Of a stretch of 8,490 bases of DNA, positions 1 to 5,701 are shown in pieces. The position numbers and the translations under genes were made by a program. The stretch is from FEN-1219 sp037445815 (GTDB lineage Bacteria; Pseudomonadota; Gammaproteobacteria; Steroidobacterales; Rariloculaceae), in contig JBBIJV010000161.1 of NCBI GenBank assembly GCA_037445815.1, forward strand, positions 1 to 8,490. The letters are read 5' to 3'. The notes under the pieces are model-generated. The model was not told the DNA's origin and made no database searches. It saw only the letters and a list, made by a program, of their open reading frames with translations. Each line of letters begins with the position of its first letter. The stretch's first letter is position 1.

Positions 1-309
1 ATGCGCAAGATCATGCGCGACCTCGCGAGCGCCTGCGCCGTGAGCGACGCGCGCGCCGCCCGCGACCACTTGCTGCGCTTCGCCGAAGCTCGCTTCGCGC
101 CGAACCCGCCGCGCAGCTTGGGAGCGCTCGCCGCGCTGCTTCCCGAGCCTGCGGCACGCGAGGTGCTCGCGCTCGAAGCGCACATCTACGGTTCGGCGCC
201 GGGAGTCTGGCGCGGCGACGACCTCGAAGCCGCGTTAGCCGCGCTCGAGCGCGCCGCCGAGGGGTCCGAACGCGCCGCGGCGGAACCGCTGCTGCCGCTC
301 TATCGATGA
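1..309 (+). CDS. batD: BatD-like oxygen-tolerance protein, C-terminal end (partial)
   Basis: Only the last ~102 residues are in the window. The reading frame is open from base 1, and the ATG there is probably an internal Met, not the true start. The visible part resembles the cytoplasmic C-terminal tail of BatD (aerotolerance/von Willebrand-associated operon): a helical stretch rich in 'DARAARDHLLRFAEARF', then the typical 'PPRSLGALAALL' segment, a 'VLALEAHIYG' helix, a Trp-containing 'VWRGDDLEAAL' and an ending 'LPLYR' like the 'LPPLYP' endings of the family. BatD is a periplasm-facing membrane protein of the BatABD group linked to stress or oxygen tolerance; the precise reaction is unknown. 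The neighbouring bat genes, if present, would lie upstream, outside the window. The assignment rests on remembered family features of the tail only, so it is moderate. Confidence 0.68.
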   Translation: MRKIMRDLASACAVSDARAARDHLLRFAEARFAPNPPRSLGALAALLPEPAAREVLALEAHIYGSAPGVWRGDDLEAALAALERAAEGSERAAAEPLLPLYR

Positions 310-393
310 GATCGATCTCCATTTGTGACTTGGGTTGAAGATTTGCCCGGCAGGCCGGCTCATGCTTCCGGATCTGGCAGCGCCCGCCTCGAT

Positions 394-1614
394 ATGGACT
401 TACAAAGGCTCGACCAGCACGAGTACGGCTCGCCCTACGCCGAACAGTTGAAGCGTGGGTTCAAGGGCTTGCGTTTCTCGGGCCTGCTCGAAAAGGACTT
501 TCGCGACTTCTACGTCGCGCAGAACCTGCCGCGCGCGCGGTTGTCGGGGCTCATCGCGCTGATCATCGTGCTCGCGGTCACTTGCCTCGACCTGTTGCTC
601 GGTACGAGCACCGGCGGCCCGCTCAACACGTTGCGCCTCGGGATCTTGTGCCCGCTGCTCGTGATCATCGGCGCCGCGATCTCGGTACCCGCCGCGCAGC
701 GCTACTACACGGAGGTCGTTGCCGTCGGCGTCACTCTGATCGGTTTCGTCGTCACCTATATTGCGCACCTCGGCGCGCTCGCGGGTTCCTCCTACGTGCT
801 CGCCGGACTCGTGCTCGTCGTGCTCTACGGCTGCTTGTTCTTGGGGCTGCTCTTCAACGTCGCCGTCACGATCGCGGCGATCCTGATTGCCGGACACTTC
901 ATCATGGGAGTCGCGGTGGGCTTGCCGTTCGACGCGCTCTGCTACAGCGCCGCAATTTTGGGCGGCGCTGCCGTGATCGGCAGCATTTCCACCTACAACC
1001 TCGAGCACGCGCTGCGCACGAATTTTCTCGAGACGCGGCTCTTGAACGAGCTCGCCGAACGGGACGGCATGACGGGCTTGTACAACCGCCGCATCTTCGA
1101 CGACTACATGGAGCGGCTCTGGCGCCAATCGCGCCGCGAAGGCACCTCGGTCGCGATCATTTTCGTCGACATCGACTTTTTCAAGGTCTTCAACGACCTC
1201 TACGGCCATCAGGCGGGCGACGATTGCTTGAGGCGCGTGGCGAAGTGCATCGCCCGCGGCGCAAAGCGGCCCTTCGACTTCGCGGCGCGGTACGGCGGCG
1301 AGGAGTTCGTGCTCGTTCTCTACGGGCCGCCCGACGAGTACGCGCGCGCGGTTCCCGAGCAGATCCACCGCGACGTGCTCGAGCTCGCGATCCCGCACGC
1401 GGGCTCGCAGGCGGCGAAGTACGTGACGGTGAGCGTCGGCATGGCGCTCGCGCGCCCCGAGACGAGCCGCAGCTTGGCCGGCGCGATCCAGGCGGCCGAC
1501 GAGGCGCTCTACCGGGCGAAGCGCGAGGGCCGCAATCGCGTCGTGCTCAGGGACTCGGACGGCGACGACGTCGAGACCGGAAATTTCCGCGTCATTCAGC
1601 GCGATCTGGCTTGA
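394..1614 (+). CDS. Membrane-bound GGDEF diguanylate cyclase
   Basis: It makes the second messenger c-di-GMP from two GTP. The ~406-residue protein has about 60 polar N-terminal residues, then roughly six hydrophobic helices (about residues 50-225), a short linker and a C-terminal GGDEF domain (about 232-395). The domain begins with 'DGMTGLYNRR', has 'FVDIDFFKVFND' (metal-binding Asp), an intact GGEEF active-site loop (301-305, bases 1294-1308) and RPFD (292-295) at exactly the PleD spacing for the RxxD product-inhibition site. It should therefore be active and feedback-inhibited. The membrane part is not a type I can name and probably senses or anchors. Start choice: a GTG at 325 would add 23 residues, but those codons have poor third-position G/C, so the ATG at 394 is preferred; neither has a clear SD. 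It lies 84 bp after the batD-like stop and ends 3 bp from convergent gloA. Confidence 0.94.
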   Translation: MDLQRLDQHEYGSPYAEQLKRGFKGLRFSGLLEKDFRDFYVAQNLPRARLSGLIALIIVLAVTCLDLLLGTSTGGPLNTLRLGILCPLLVIIGAAISVPAAQRYYTEVVAVGVTLIGFVVTYIAHLGALAGSSYVLAGLVLVVLYGCLFLGLLFNVAVTIAAILIAGHFIMGVAVGLPFDALCYSAAILGGAAVIGSISTYNLEHALRTNFLETRLLNELAERDGMTGLYNRRIFDDYMERLWRQSRREGTSVAIIFVDIDFFKVFNDLYGHQAGDDCLRRVAKCIARGAKRPFDFAARYGGEEFVLVLYGPPDEYARAVPEQIHRDVLELAIPHAGSQAAKYVTVSVGMALARPETSRSLAGAIQAADEALYRAKREGRNRVVLRDSDGDDVETGNFRVIQRDLA

Positions 1615-1617
1615 GAC

Positions 1618-2037
1618 TCACCACGTGCCGGTATTCGGCATCGAAGCCCAAGGCTCGGCCTTCGGCAGCGCCTCGCCTTTCTGTAGCAGCTCGATCGAGA
1701 TGGAGTCCGGCGAGCGGATGAACGCCATCTTGCCGTCGCGCGGCGGGCGGTTGATCGTGACGCCGGCGTCGCGAAGCCGCGCGCAAGTCGCGTAGATGTC
1801 GTCGACCTCGTAGGCGATGTGGCCGAAGTTGCGGCCGCCCGTGTATTGCTCGGGATCCCAGTTGTAGGTGAGCTCGATCGCGCAGTCTTCTTGGCCTTCG
1901 GCGGCGACGAAGACGAGCGTGAAGCGCCCCGCTTCGTGATCGATGCGGCGGACTTGCTTCAAGCCGAGCTTGTTGCAATAGAAATCGAGCGACTGCTCGA
2001 GGTTGCTGACGCGCACCATTGTATGCAGATACCGCAA
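1618..2037 (-). CDS. gloA: Lactoylglutathione lyase (glyoxalase I)
   Basis: It isomerises the hemithioacetal of methylglyoxal and glutathione to S-lactoylglutathione, the first step of cytosolic methylglyoxal detoxification. The protein is 139 residues, close to E. coli GloA (135), so it is the short Ni-type enzyme. All four metal ligands are visible: His5 in 'RYLHTM', Glu55 in 'AIELTYNW', His73 in 'FGHIAYEV' and Glu116 in 'SISIELLQ'. 'RVSNLEQSLDFY' and 'LGLK' are typical. The start is TTG at 2037: the first in-frame ATG is codon 7 and would drop His5, while a GGGAG SD (complement of 2046-2050) sits 8 nt before the TTG. A candidate promoter lies at 2079-2107. The C-terminus ends in a 'PWASMPNTGTW' tail, longer than in E. 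coli. It converges on the cyclase gene with 3 bp between the stops. Confidence 0.95.
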   Translation of the reverse strand: MRYLHTMVRVSNLEQSLDFYCNKLGLKQVRRIDHEAGRFTLVFVAAEGQEDCAIELTYNWDPEQYTGGRNFGHIAYEVDDIYATCARLRDAGVTINRPPRDGKMAFIRSPDSISIELLQKGEALPKAEPWASMPNTGTW

Positions 2038-2045
2038 GACCTATT

Positions 2046-2050
2046 CTCCC
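2046..2050 (-). promoter_or_regulatory. Ribosome binding site that fixes the gloA TTG start
   Basis: Reading the minus strand, GGGAG stands 8 nt before the TTG at 2037. No comparable site precedes the ATG six codons later. Together with the need for His5 as a metal ligand, this decides the non-ATG start. Confidence 0.7.
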
Positions 2051-2062
2051 TTACCGTCGCTT

Positions 2063-2072
2063 CTCTCGAGAG
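2063..2072. promoter_or_regulatory. 10-bp perfect palindrome in the gloA/hydrolase intergenic region
   Basis: CTCTCGAGAG reads the same on both strands. It lies between the gloA start and the hydrolase start, and covers about +1 to +10 of the predicted gloA transcript. That position suits a repressor operator, but a 10-bp palindrome containing CTCGAG can occur by chance in this DNA, so regulatory function is only a suggestion. Confidence 0.25.
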
Positions 2073-2078
2073 TCATCG

Positions 2079-2107
2079 ACTATACCCAAGGCAGTGGCGG
2101 CGGTCAC
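2079..2107 (-). promoter_or_regulatory. Candidate sigma-70 promoter for gloA
   Basis: On the minus strand, GTGACC (complement of 2102-2107, 4/6 to TTGACA) and TATAGT (complement of 2079-2084, 5/6 to TATAAT) are separated by exactly 17 bp. The start point would fall near 2072, giving a leader of about 35 nt that carries the SD. The -35 would overlap the first codons of the divergent hydrolase if that gene starts at 2094. Confidence 0.45.
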
Positions 2108-3032
2108 AGGCGCCCGAATCGGTTTGACACCCGCTCGCATCATCTTCGTCCCGGGGTTGAACCCGAAGCCGCCTCCCGAGCTCTACCGCCCGCAGCTCGA
2201 GCGCGTGCTCGTGCGCGCGCTCGCTCGCACTCGCCCGCGCGCGGCCGAGCGGATCGCAACGGGCAGCGTTGCGTTCGAGCTCGTCGCGTGGACCTACCTG
2301 TTTCACGGCGCGCATCGCGACATTACCGTCGACTTGCCCGGGATCGAGCGGCTGCTCGAGCAGACGGAAGCCACGCGCGAAGATCTGCGCGAGCTCCGCT
2401 CGTGGAGGCGCCGCTTGTTGCGGTGGTCGCACCTGATCGGCGACCGGTGGCCGTTCGTGGGCAGGCGTCTCGCGCCTGCCACGACGCGGCGGCTCATGCA
2501 CGAAGCGAATCGCTACTTGAAGAATCGCGATGGGATCGGCGCCGACGTTCGCGCGGTGTTGCGCGGCACGCTCGAAGCGGCGTGGCTGCGCAGCGAGCGC
2601 GTGCTGTTGATCGGGCACAGCTTGGGGTCGGTCATCGCGTACGACGCGCTCTGGGAGCTGACGCACGAGCACGCGGCGCGCGGCGAGGTGAGCCTGTTCC
2701 TGACGCTCGGCAGCCCGCTCGGGACGCGGTTCGTGCAGCGGTCGCTGAAGGGTACGCGCGAGGTGGGCGCGGCGCGCTATCCGCACAACATCCGAAGGTG
2801 GGTGAATCTCGCGGCGCTCGGCGACACGACGGCGCTGTTGCCGCGCTTGAGGCCGCTCTTTCGCGAGATGCTCGATCTTCGGCTCGTCGACTCGATCGAG
2901 GACCACGTCGACTTCGCGAACTACTTTCGCGGGGACGTCGGATTGAACCCGCACGAGGCTTACGGCTATCTCACCCAACCGTTGGTGGCCGAAATCGTCG
3001 GCGAATGGCTCGAATCTTCTTCGAACGCATGA
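2094..3032 (+). CDS. Alpha/beta-hydrolase fold protein (lipase/esterase-like)
   Basis: The ~312-residue protein has a serine-hydrolase signature: an N-terminal 'IIFVPGLNPKPPP' strand-loop (about 17-28) that looks like the oxyanion region, a nucleophile elbow 'LLIGHSLGS' with Ser176 (codon at 2619), then 'FLTLGSPLG', which is typical after the elbow. Likely acid and His partners are Asp244 ('NLAALGDTTA') and His287 ('NPHEAYGY') or His271 ('EDHVDF'), but these are inferred. There is no signal peptide or clear membrane helix, so it is probably cytosolic; residues 100-135 are very Arg-rich. The substrate is unknown. Start choice: the frame is open back to an ATG at 2019, inside gloA on the other strand, but codons 2019-2093 lack the third-position G/C of the rest. 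GTG at 2094 is therefore chosen, with TTG at 2124 as an alternative. Confidence 0.85.
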   Translation: MAAVTGARIGLTPARIIFVPGLNPKPPPELYRPQLERVLVRALARTRPRAAERIATGSVAFELVAWTYLFHGAHRDITVDLPGIERLLEQTEATREDLRELRSWRRRLLRWSHLIGDRWPFVGRRLAPATTRRLMHEANRYLKNRDGIGADVRAVLRGTLEAAWLRSERVLLIGHSLGSVIAYDALWELTHEHAARGEVSLFLTLGSPLGTRFVQRSLKGTREVGAARYPHNIRRWVNLAALGDTTALLPRLRPLFREMLDLRLVDSIEDHVDFANYFRGDVGLNPHEAYGYLTQPLVAEIVGEWLESSSNA

Positions 3033-3044
3033 TCGCGTTGGGGA

Positions 3045-3061
3045 AGTCGCGCTTCGCGACT
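3045..3061. terminator. Hairpin between convergent hydrolase and OmpA-like genes
   Basis: AGTCGCG (3045-3051) and CGCGACT (3055-3061) form a perfect 7-bp stem with a 3-nt loop, 12 bp after the hydrolase stop, in the 78-bp gap between two converging genes. No T run follows on either strand, so it is at best a weak or bidirectional pause/termination or mRNA-end structure. Confidence 0.3.
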
Positions 3062-3110
3062 CGCTTCGCGCGCCGGTTCGTTCGCTCGCCGCGTGCGGGG
3101 TGGGAGGGGC

Positions 3111-4571
3111 TTAGGGGGCGGACTCGAGTTGGGGTTCGATGATGACGTCGATGCGGCGGTTGCGCGCGCGGCCCTGCTCGGTGTCGTTGTTGGCGATCGG
3201 CTGCGTCTCGCCGTAGCCGACGGAGCTGATGCGGAAGGCCGGCACGCCGAGCTCGTTCGTCAGGTACGCGCTGACGGCGTCGGCGCGCCGGCGCGACAGC
3301 GCCAGGTTGCCCTCGTCGCCGCCGTACGAGTCCGTGTGCCCTTCGATCGTGATCTGCGACTGCGGAAACACGTCGGCCGCCTGCTTCAGCTTCTCGAGCA
3401 ACGGGCGGTAGTTGGGGCGTACGACGTCCTGTCCGCTCTGGAACGTGAGGCCCACGAGCCGGATGATCACGCGGTTGCCTTCGCGCGAGACACGCGCCTC
3501 GTCGCGCGTGAACAGGTTCTCGATCGTCGCGAACTGCTCACGAATACGCGCTTCGGCCTCGAGCCTTTGCACGAGCGCCACGCGCTCCTGCGACACGCCG
3601 CCCAGGCGCGCGTCGAGATCGCGAATTTCTTCCTCGAGCTCGCCGACGCGCGTACGCGTGTCGGCGAGATCCTGCTCGGCCTGCGCCGCCTGCTCGCGAA
3701 GCCCTTCGATGTAGGCCACGAGCTCGGCGACGACGGGCTCGACGCCCCGGTCGAGCTGCGCGACCTTGTCGGCGGCGGCGCTGATGTCGAGGAGCGGCTG
3801 CTCGAAGCGCAGAATCAAGTCCTCGAGCGACTGGTCCTCGCTGCGCAGGCGCTCGATGAGCTGCGCGAGATAGATCGCGTGCCGCGCCTCGTAGTTCGCC
3901 TGCTGCGCCAGGCTCCGCGGCAGGTCGGTGTCGTAGCGGTTTTCGTTGAGCTCGCGCTCGGCGTCCGCGAGCAGCGAACGCGCTTTCTCGTAGGTTCGCG
4001 GCGCCAAGCGCGGCACGCGAGCCTGCTCCGCCTCGGCGAGCAGCGCACGCGTCTGGCTCAGATACTGCGCTTTGATGGCCGTGAGCTCGGCGTCGCGATA
4101 GAGCGTTTCGGCCTCGTCGGCGCGGCTGCGCGCGCCGCGAATGTCGCCGCTCTCGAGCCGGCGCGCCGCGTTCTCGAAGCTCTCGCTCGCCTCGAGCCAC
4201 AAGTTGGCGGCGAACGTTTCCGCGTTGGCATTCATGGCGTCGGCGCGCGTCTTGATGACGGCGGCGAGCGTCACGTCGGCGATCTCGGCGGCGTCGCGCG
4301 CTTCGTTGAACGCGCGTGCGGCCGATGCGAGCGAGCTGCGTATCCGTTCGACGTTGCGGCCGCGCTGGAGATCGTTCTCGGCGGCCATGTAGGCTTCGAG
4401 ACCGCGCGTGAACGTGCTGGGCGCGAGCAGCTCGGCTTTCGCGGCTCGCGCACTTTCGAGGGCGCGGTCGGCTTCCGCGAACAGCGTCGCGCGCGCGTTC
4501 TGTTGGGCTTTGACGGGTAGCGCGAGAGCCACGAGCACGCTCGCGAGTACGGCAAACCGAACGAGCTTCAT
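3111..4571 (-). CDS. Exported DUF4398/OmpA-family peptidoglycan-binding protein
   Basis: The 486-residue envelope protein starts with a clear Sec signal peptide (MKLVRFAVLA..., hydrophobic to about residue 19, likely cut after 'VKA' at 22; no lipobox Cys). Residues ~28-100 are a DUF4398-like Ala/Glu-rich helical region. Residues ~100-355 are mostly long helices and coiled coil, heavily charged, including 'ELEEEIRDLDARL'. The OmpA C-terminal domain is at ~366-480: 'IEGHTDSYG' with Asp414, 'NLALSRRRADAV' with Arg429 exactly 15 residues later (the spacing of the diaminopimelate-binding Asp/Arg pair in OmpA), and 'GRARNRRIDVII'. It probably tethers the outer membrane or periplasmic assemblies to peptidoglycan, but no beta-barrel is present. 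The start is ATG at 4571, with AGGAG 5 nt upstream and a TTGACA promoter; a longer frame to 4706 is rejected. Confidence 0.93.
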   Translation of the reverse strand: MKLVRFAVLASVLVALALPVKAQQNARATLFAEADRALESARAAKAELLAPSTFTRGLEAYMAAENDLQRGRNVERIRSSLASAARAFNEARDAAEIADVTLAAVIKTRADAMNANAETFAANLWLEASESFENAARRLESGDIRGARSRADEAETLYRDAELTAIKAQYLSQTRALLAEAEQARVPRLAPRTYEKARSLLADAERELNENRYDTDLPRSLAQQANYEARHAIYLAQLIERLRSEDQSLEDLILRFEQPLLDISAAADKVAQLDRGVEPVVAELVAYIEGLREQAAQAEQDLADTRTRVGELEEEIRDLDARLGGVSQERVALVQRLEAEARIREQFATIENLFTRDEARVSREGNRVIIRLVGLTFQSGQDVVRPNYRPLLEKLKQAADVFPQSQITIEGHTDSYGGDEGNLALSRRRADAVSAYLTNELGVPAFRISSVGYGETQPIANNDTEQGRARNRRIDVIIEPQLESAP

Positions 4572-4594
4572 CGGGTCTCCTGAGGCCAAAGCCT

Positions 4595-4624
4595 TCTGTA
4601 CCTGCGCCGGGGAAAATATGTCAA
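4595..4624 (-). promoter_or_regulatory. Sigma-70-type promoter and SD for the OmpA-like gene
   Basis: On the minus strand a perfect TTGACA (complement of 4619-4624) is followed after 17-18 bp by GTACAG/TACAGA (complement of 4595-4601) as a poor -10. Transcription would start near 4588, leaving a short leader with the AGGAG SD (complement of 4577-4581) 5 nt from the ATG. The perfect -35 and its position are good; the -10 is weak. Confidence 0.5.
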
Positions 4625-4750
4625 GAGCGCAGCCCGCGGCGACTTTCACCACATATTGCCGCGATTCATCGCGTGCGCGCGCGCCGCGCGCCGGCAAACT
4701 GTGCATCCAGTCACAGACGTTGCGCGAGCCGTTGCCTAGAGTCTCACCCC

Positions 4751-4951
4751 ATGGGTGTCAAGTACTACACGCACTTCGTTCTGACGGGTGAGGCGGCAGC
4801 CGGCTCGGATCAAGAGTTCAGCGGAGTGGTGGAAGTGAATCAAGCGACCGATCAGCGCTACGAGACGAAGGAGATCGAGGCGCTGCTCGCCCGAAACTTC
4901 GATCTGCGCTCGAGCGACGTGCGGCTGATCAACTGGGCTCGCTTGCAATAG
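4751..4951 (+). CDS. Small conserved-looking protein of unknown function (66 aa)
   Basis: I do not recognise the family. The 66-residue product begins MGVKYYTHFVLTG, followed by 'SDQEFSGVVEVN', 'ETKEIEALLARNF' and 'SSDVRLINWARLQ'. The pattern looks like a small alpha/beta fold: strand, strand, amphipathic helix (about 40-50), final strand. There is no signal peptide, membrane helix or Cys, so it should be cytosolic. Codon use has the strong third-position G/C of real genes, and the frame ends 27 bp before a strong terminator, which supports a real transcription unit. The start is ATG at 4751; the frame is open back to 4673, but the upstream codons look non-coding (Arg/Ala/Cys-rich). No good SD is seen before 4751 and no clear promoter was found in the 179-bp gap it shares with the divergent OmpA-like gene. 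Confidence 0.68.
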   Translation: MGVKYYTHFVLTGEAAAGSDQEFSGVVEVNQATDQRYETKEIEALLARNFDLRSSDVRLINWARLQ

Positions 4952-4978
4952 TCCCGAACGGTTTCCCCCTGTGAACTC

Positions 4979-5006
4979 GCCCGGCCCGGAGCCGGGCTTT
5001 TTTTTT
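4979..5006 (+). terminator. Strong rho-independent terminator
   Basis: GCCCGGC (4979-4985) pairs perfectly with GCCGGGC (4991-4997) across a 5-nt loop and is followed at once by nine T residues (4998-5006). It serves the 66-aa gene ending at 4951. It is one-directional: on the minus strand the T run becomes an A run ahead of the stem, so it would not terminate greB in the usual way. Confidence 0.95.
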
Positions 5007-5133
5007 GCCGGCCATGGATGCCGGCATGCCGCAAATGCAGGAGCGATTTGCGGCGCCGGCCATGGATGGCCGGCATGCCGCAAATGCAGGAGCGATTTGC
5101 GGCGCCGGCCATGGATGGCCGGCATGCCGCAAA
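5007..5133. repeat. 49-bp tandem repeat of double hairpins (about 2.6 copies)
   Basis: Copies are at 5007-5054 (48 bp, one G missing), 5055-5103 (49 bp) and 5104-5133 (30-bp partial); apart from the missing G they are identical. Each full unit is two adjacent inverted repeats: GCCGGCCAT-gg-ATGGCCGGC (9-bp stem, 2-nt gap), a spacer 'at', then GCCGCAAAT-gcaggagcg-ATTTGCGGC (9-bp stem, 9-nt loop). This is REP/BIME-like architecture: short, palindromic, intergenic and placed at a 3' end (greB stop at 5160; the terminator's T run ends at 5006). There are no spacers, so it is not CRISPR, and there is no transposase nearby. Possible roles are protecting the greB mRNA 3' end, blocking read-through or binding a nucleoid protein; none is shown. 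Confidence 0.95.
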
Positions 5134-5159
5134 GCCGCAGCCATTCCCGGCTCCGCCGC

Positions 5160-5654
5160 TCACGCGTAGCGAACACCCGTCAGCGTGTACTCCCGTTCGC
5201 CCTCGGGGGCGCGCACCGTGATCCTCGCGCCCACCGGTTTGCCCAGCACGGCGCGGCCGAGCGGCGCGTCGATGCTCACGTAGTCCGCCGAGAAGTCGAG
5301 CTCGTCGGGGCCGACGAGCCGGTACTCGCGCCGGCCGCTGACGTCGTCGAGCTCGAACCACGCACCGAAGAACACGCGGCTCGTGTCGCTCGGCGCCTGG
5401 TCCACGACGCGAATGCCGGTGAGCCGTTTGCGGAGATAACGCACGCGCCGATCGATCTCGGCGAGCTGCTTCTTGCCGTAAATGTACTCGGCATTCTCGG
5501 ACCGGTCGCCCTGCGCGGCCGCCTCGGCGACGGCGCGCGTGACGGCCGGCCGCTTCACGCGCCACAGCTCGTCGAGCTCGCGGCGCAAGCGCGCGGCGCC
5601 TTCCGGCGTGATGTATTTCGCGCTCGGCGGGCGCGGCGCTCGATACCGCCCCAT
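5160..5654 (-). CDS. greB: Transcription elongation factor GreB
   Basis: It binds the RNA polymerase secondary channel and stimulates cleavage of backtracked RNA. The protein is 164 residues (E. coli GreB 158). The N-terminal coiled coil (about 16-85) carries 'GDRSENAEYIYGKKQLAEIDRR', with catalytic-tip acids Asp50 and Glu53 in the same D-x-x-E spacing as E. coli D41/E44. The 'ELWRVKRPAVTR' and 'RRVRYLRKRL' stretches and 'VFFGAWFELDD', 'YVSIDAPLGRAVLGK' are GreB-type rather than GreA-type. The FKBP-like C-terminal domain (about 90-164) is complete. The start is ATG at 5654 with GAGGTG just upstream, slightly close. The frame runs open to 5711, but that would cross the divergent lipA start. 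The stop is followed by the double-hairpin repeat. Confidence 0.96.
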   Translation of the reverse strand: MGRYRAPRPPSAKYITPEGAARLRRELDELWRVKRPAVTRAVAEAAAQGDRSENAEYIYGKKQLAEIDRRVRYLRKRLTGIRVVDQAPSDTSRVFFGAWFELDDVSGRREYRLVGPDELDFSADYVSIDAPLGRAVLGKPVGARITVRAPEGEREYTLTGVRYA

Positions 5655-5674
5655 AACACCTCGTTCAATGCCCG

Positions 5675-5683
5675 TGCGATACT
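5675..5683 (+). promoter_or_regulatory. Possible extended -10 promoter for lipA
   Basis: TGC-GATACT fits the TGn extended -10 pattern (4/6 in the hexamer) and would start transcription near 5690, about 12 nt before the first lipA ATG. No -35 of note was found. The 47-bp greB-lipA gap must hold promoters for both directions, unless they sit inside the coding ends. Weak evidence. Confidence 0.25.
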
Positions 5684-5701
5684 CGGATCGCCATTCCGAC
5701 G

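Noticed and set aside
325..393. GTG start of the diguanylate cyclase at 325
   Set aside because: The 23 extra codons have weak third-position G/C and add a Gly/Ser/Ala-rich tail without structure. It is kept as an alternative only, because the SD is poor for both starts.
2019..2093. N-terminal extension of the hydrolase to ATG 2019
   Set aside because: The codons there have A/T-rich third positions unlike the gene, no SD is seen, and the segment overlaps gloA's start and the predicted gloA promoter.
3093..4520. A 475-codon + strand frame opposite the OmpA-like gene
   Set aside because: It is an antisense shadow; the minus strand has a signal peptide, SD, promoter and OmpA domain.
4670..4692. 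Alternating GC-rich tract upstream of the small gene
   Set aside because: It is a short simple-sequence tract of a kind expected by chance in this composition; no clear functional element.
4572..4706. N-terminal extension of the OmpA-like gene to ATG 4706
   Set aside because: It would bury the signal peptide 45 residues in, ignore the AGGAG SD at the 4571 start and put the TTGACA promoter inside the coding region.
5007..5133. CRISPR array
   Set aside because: Units are directly tandem with no unique spacers and no cas genes nearby.
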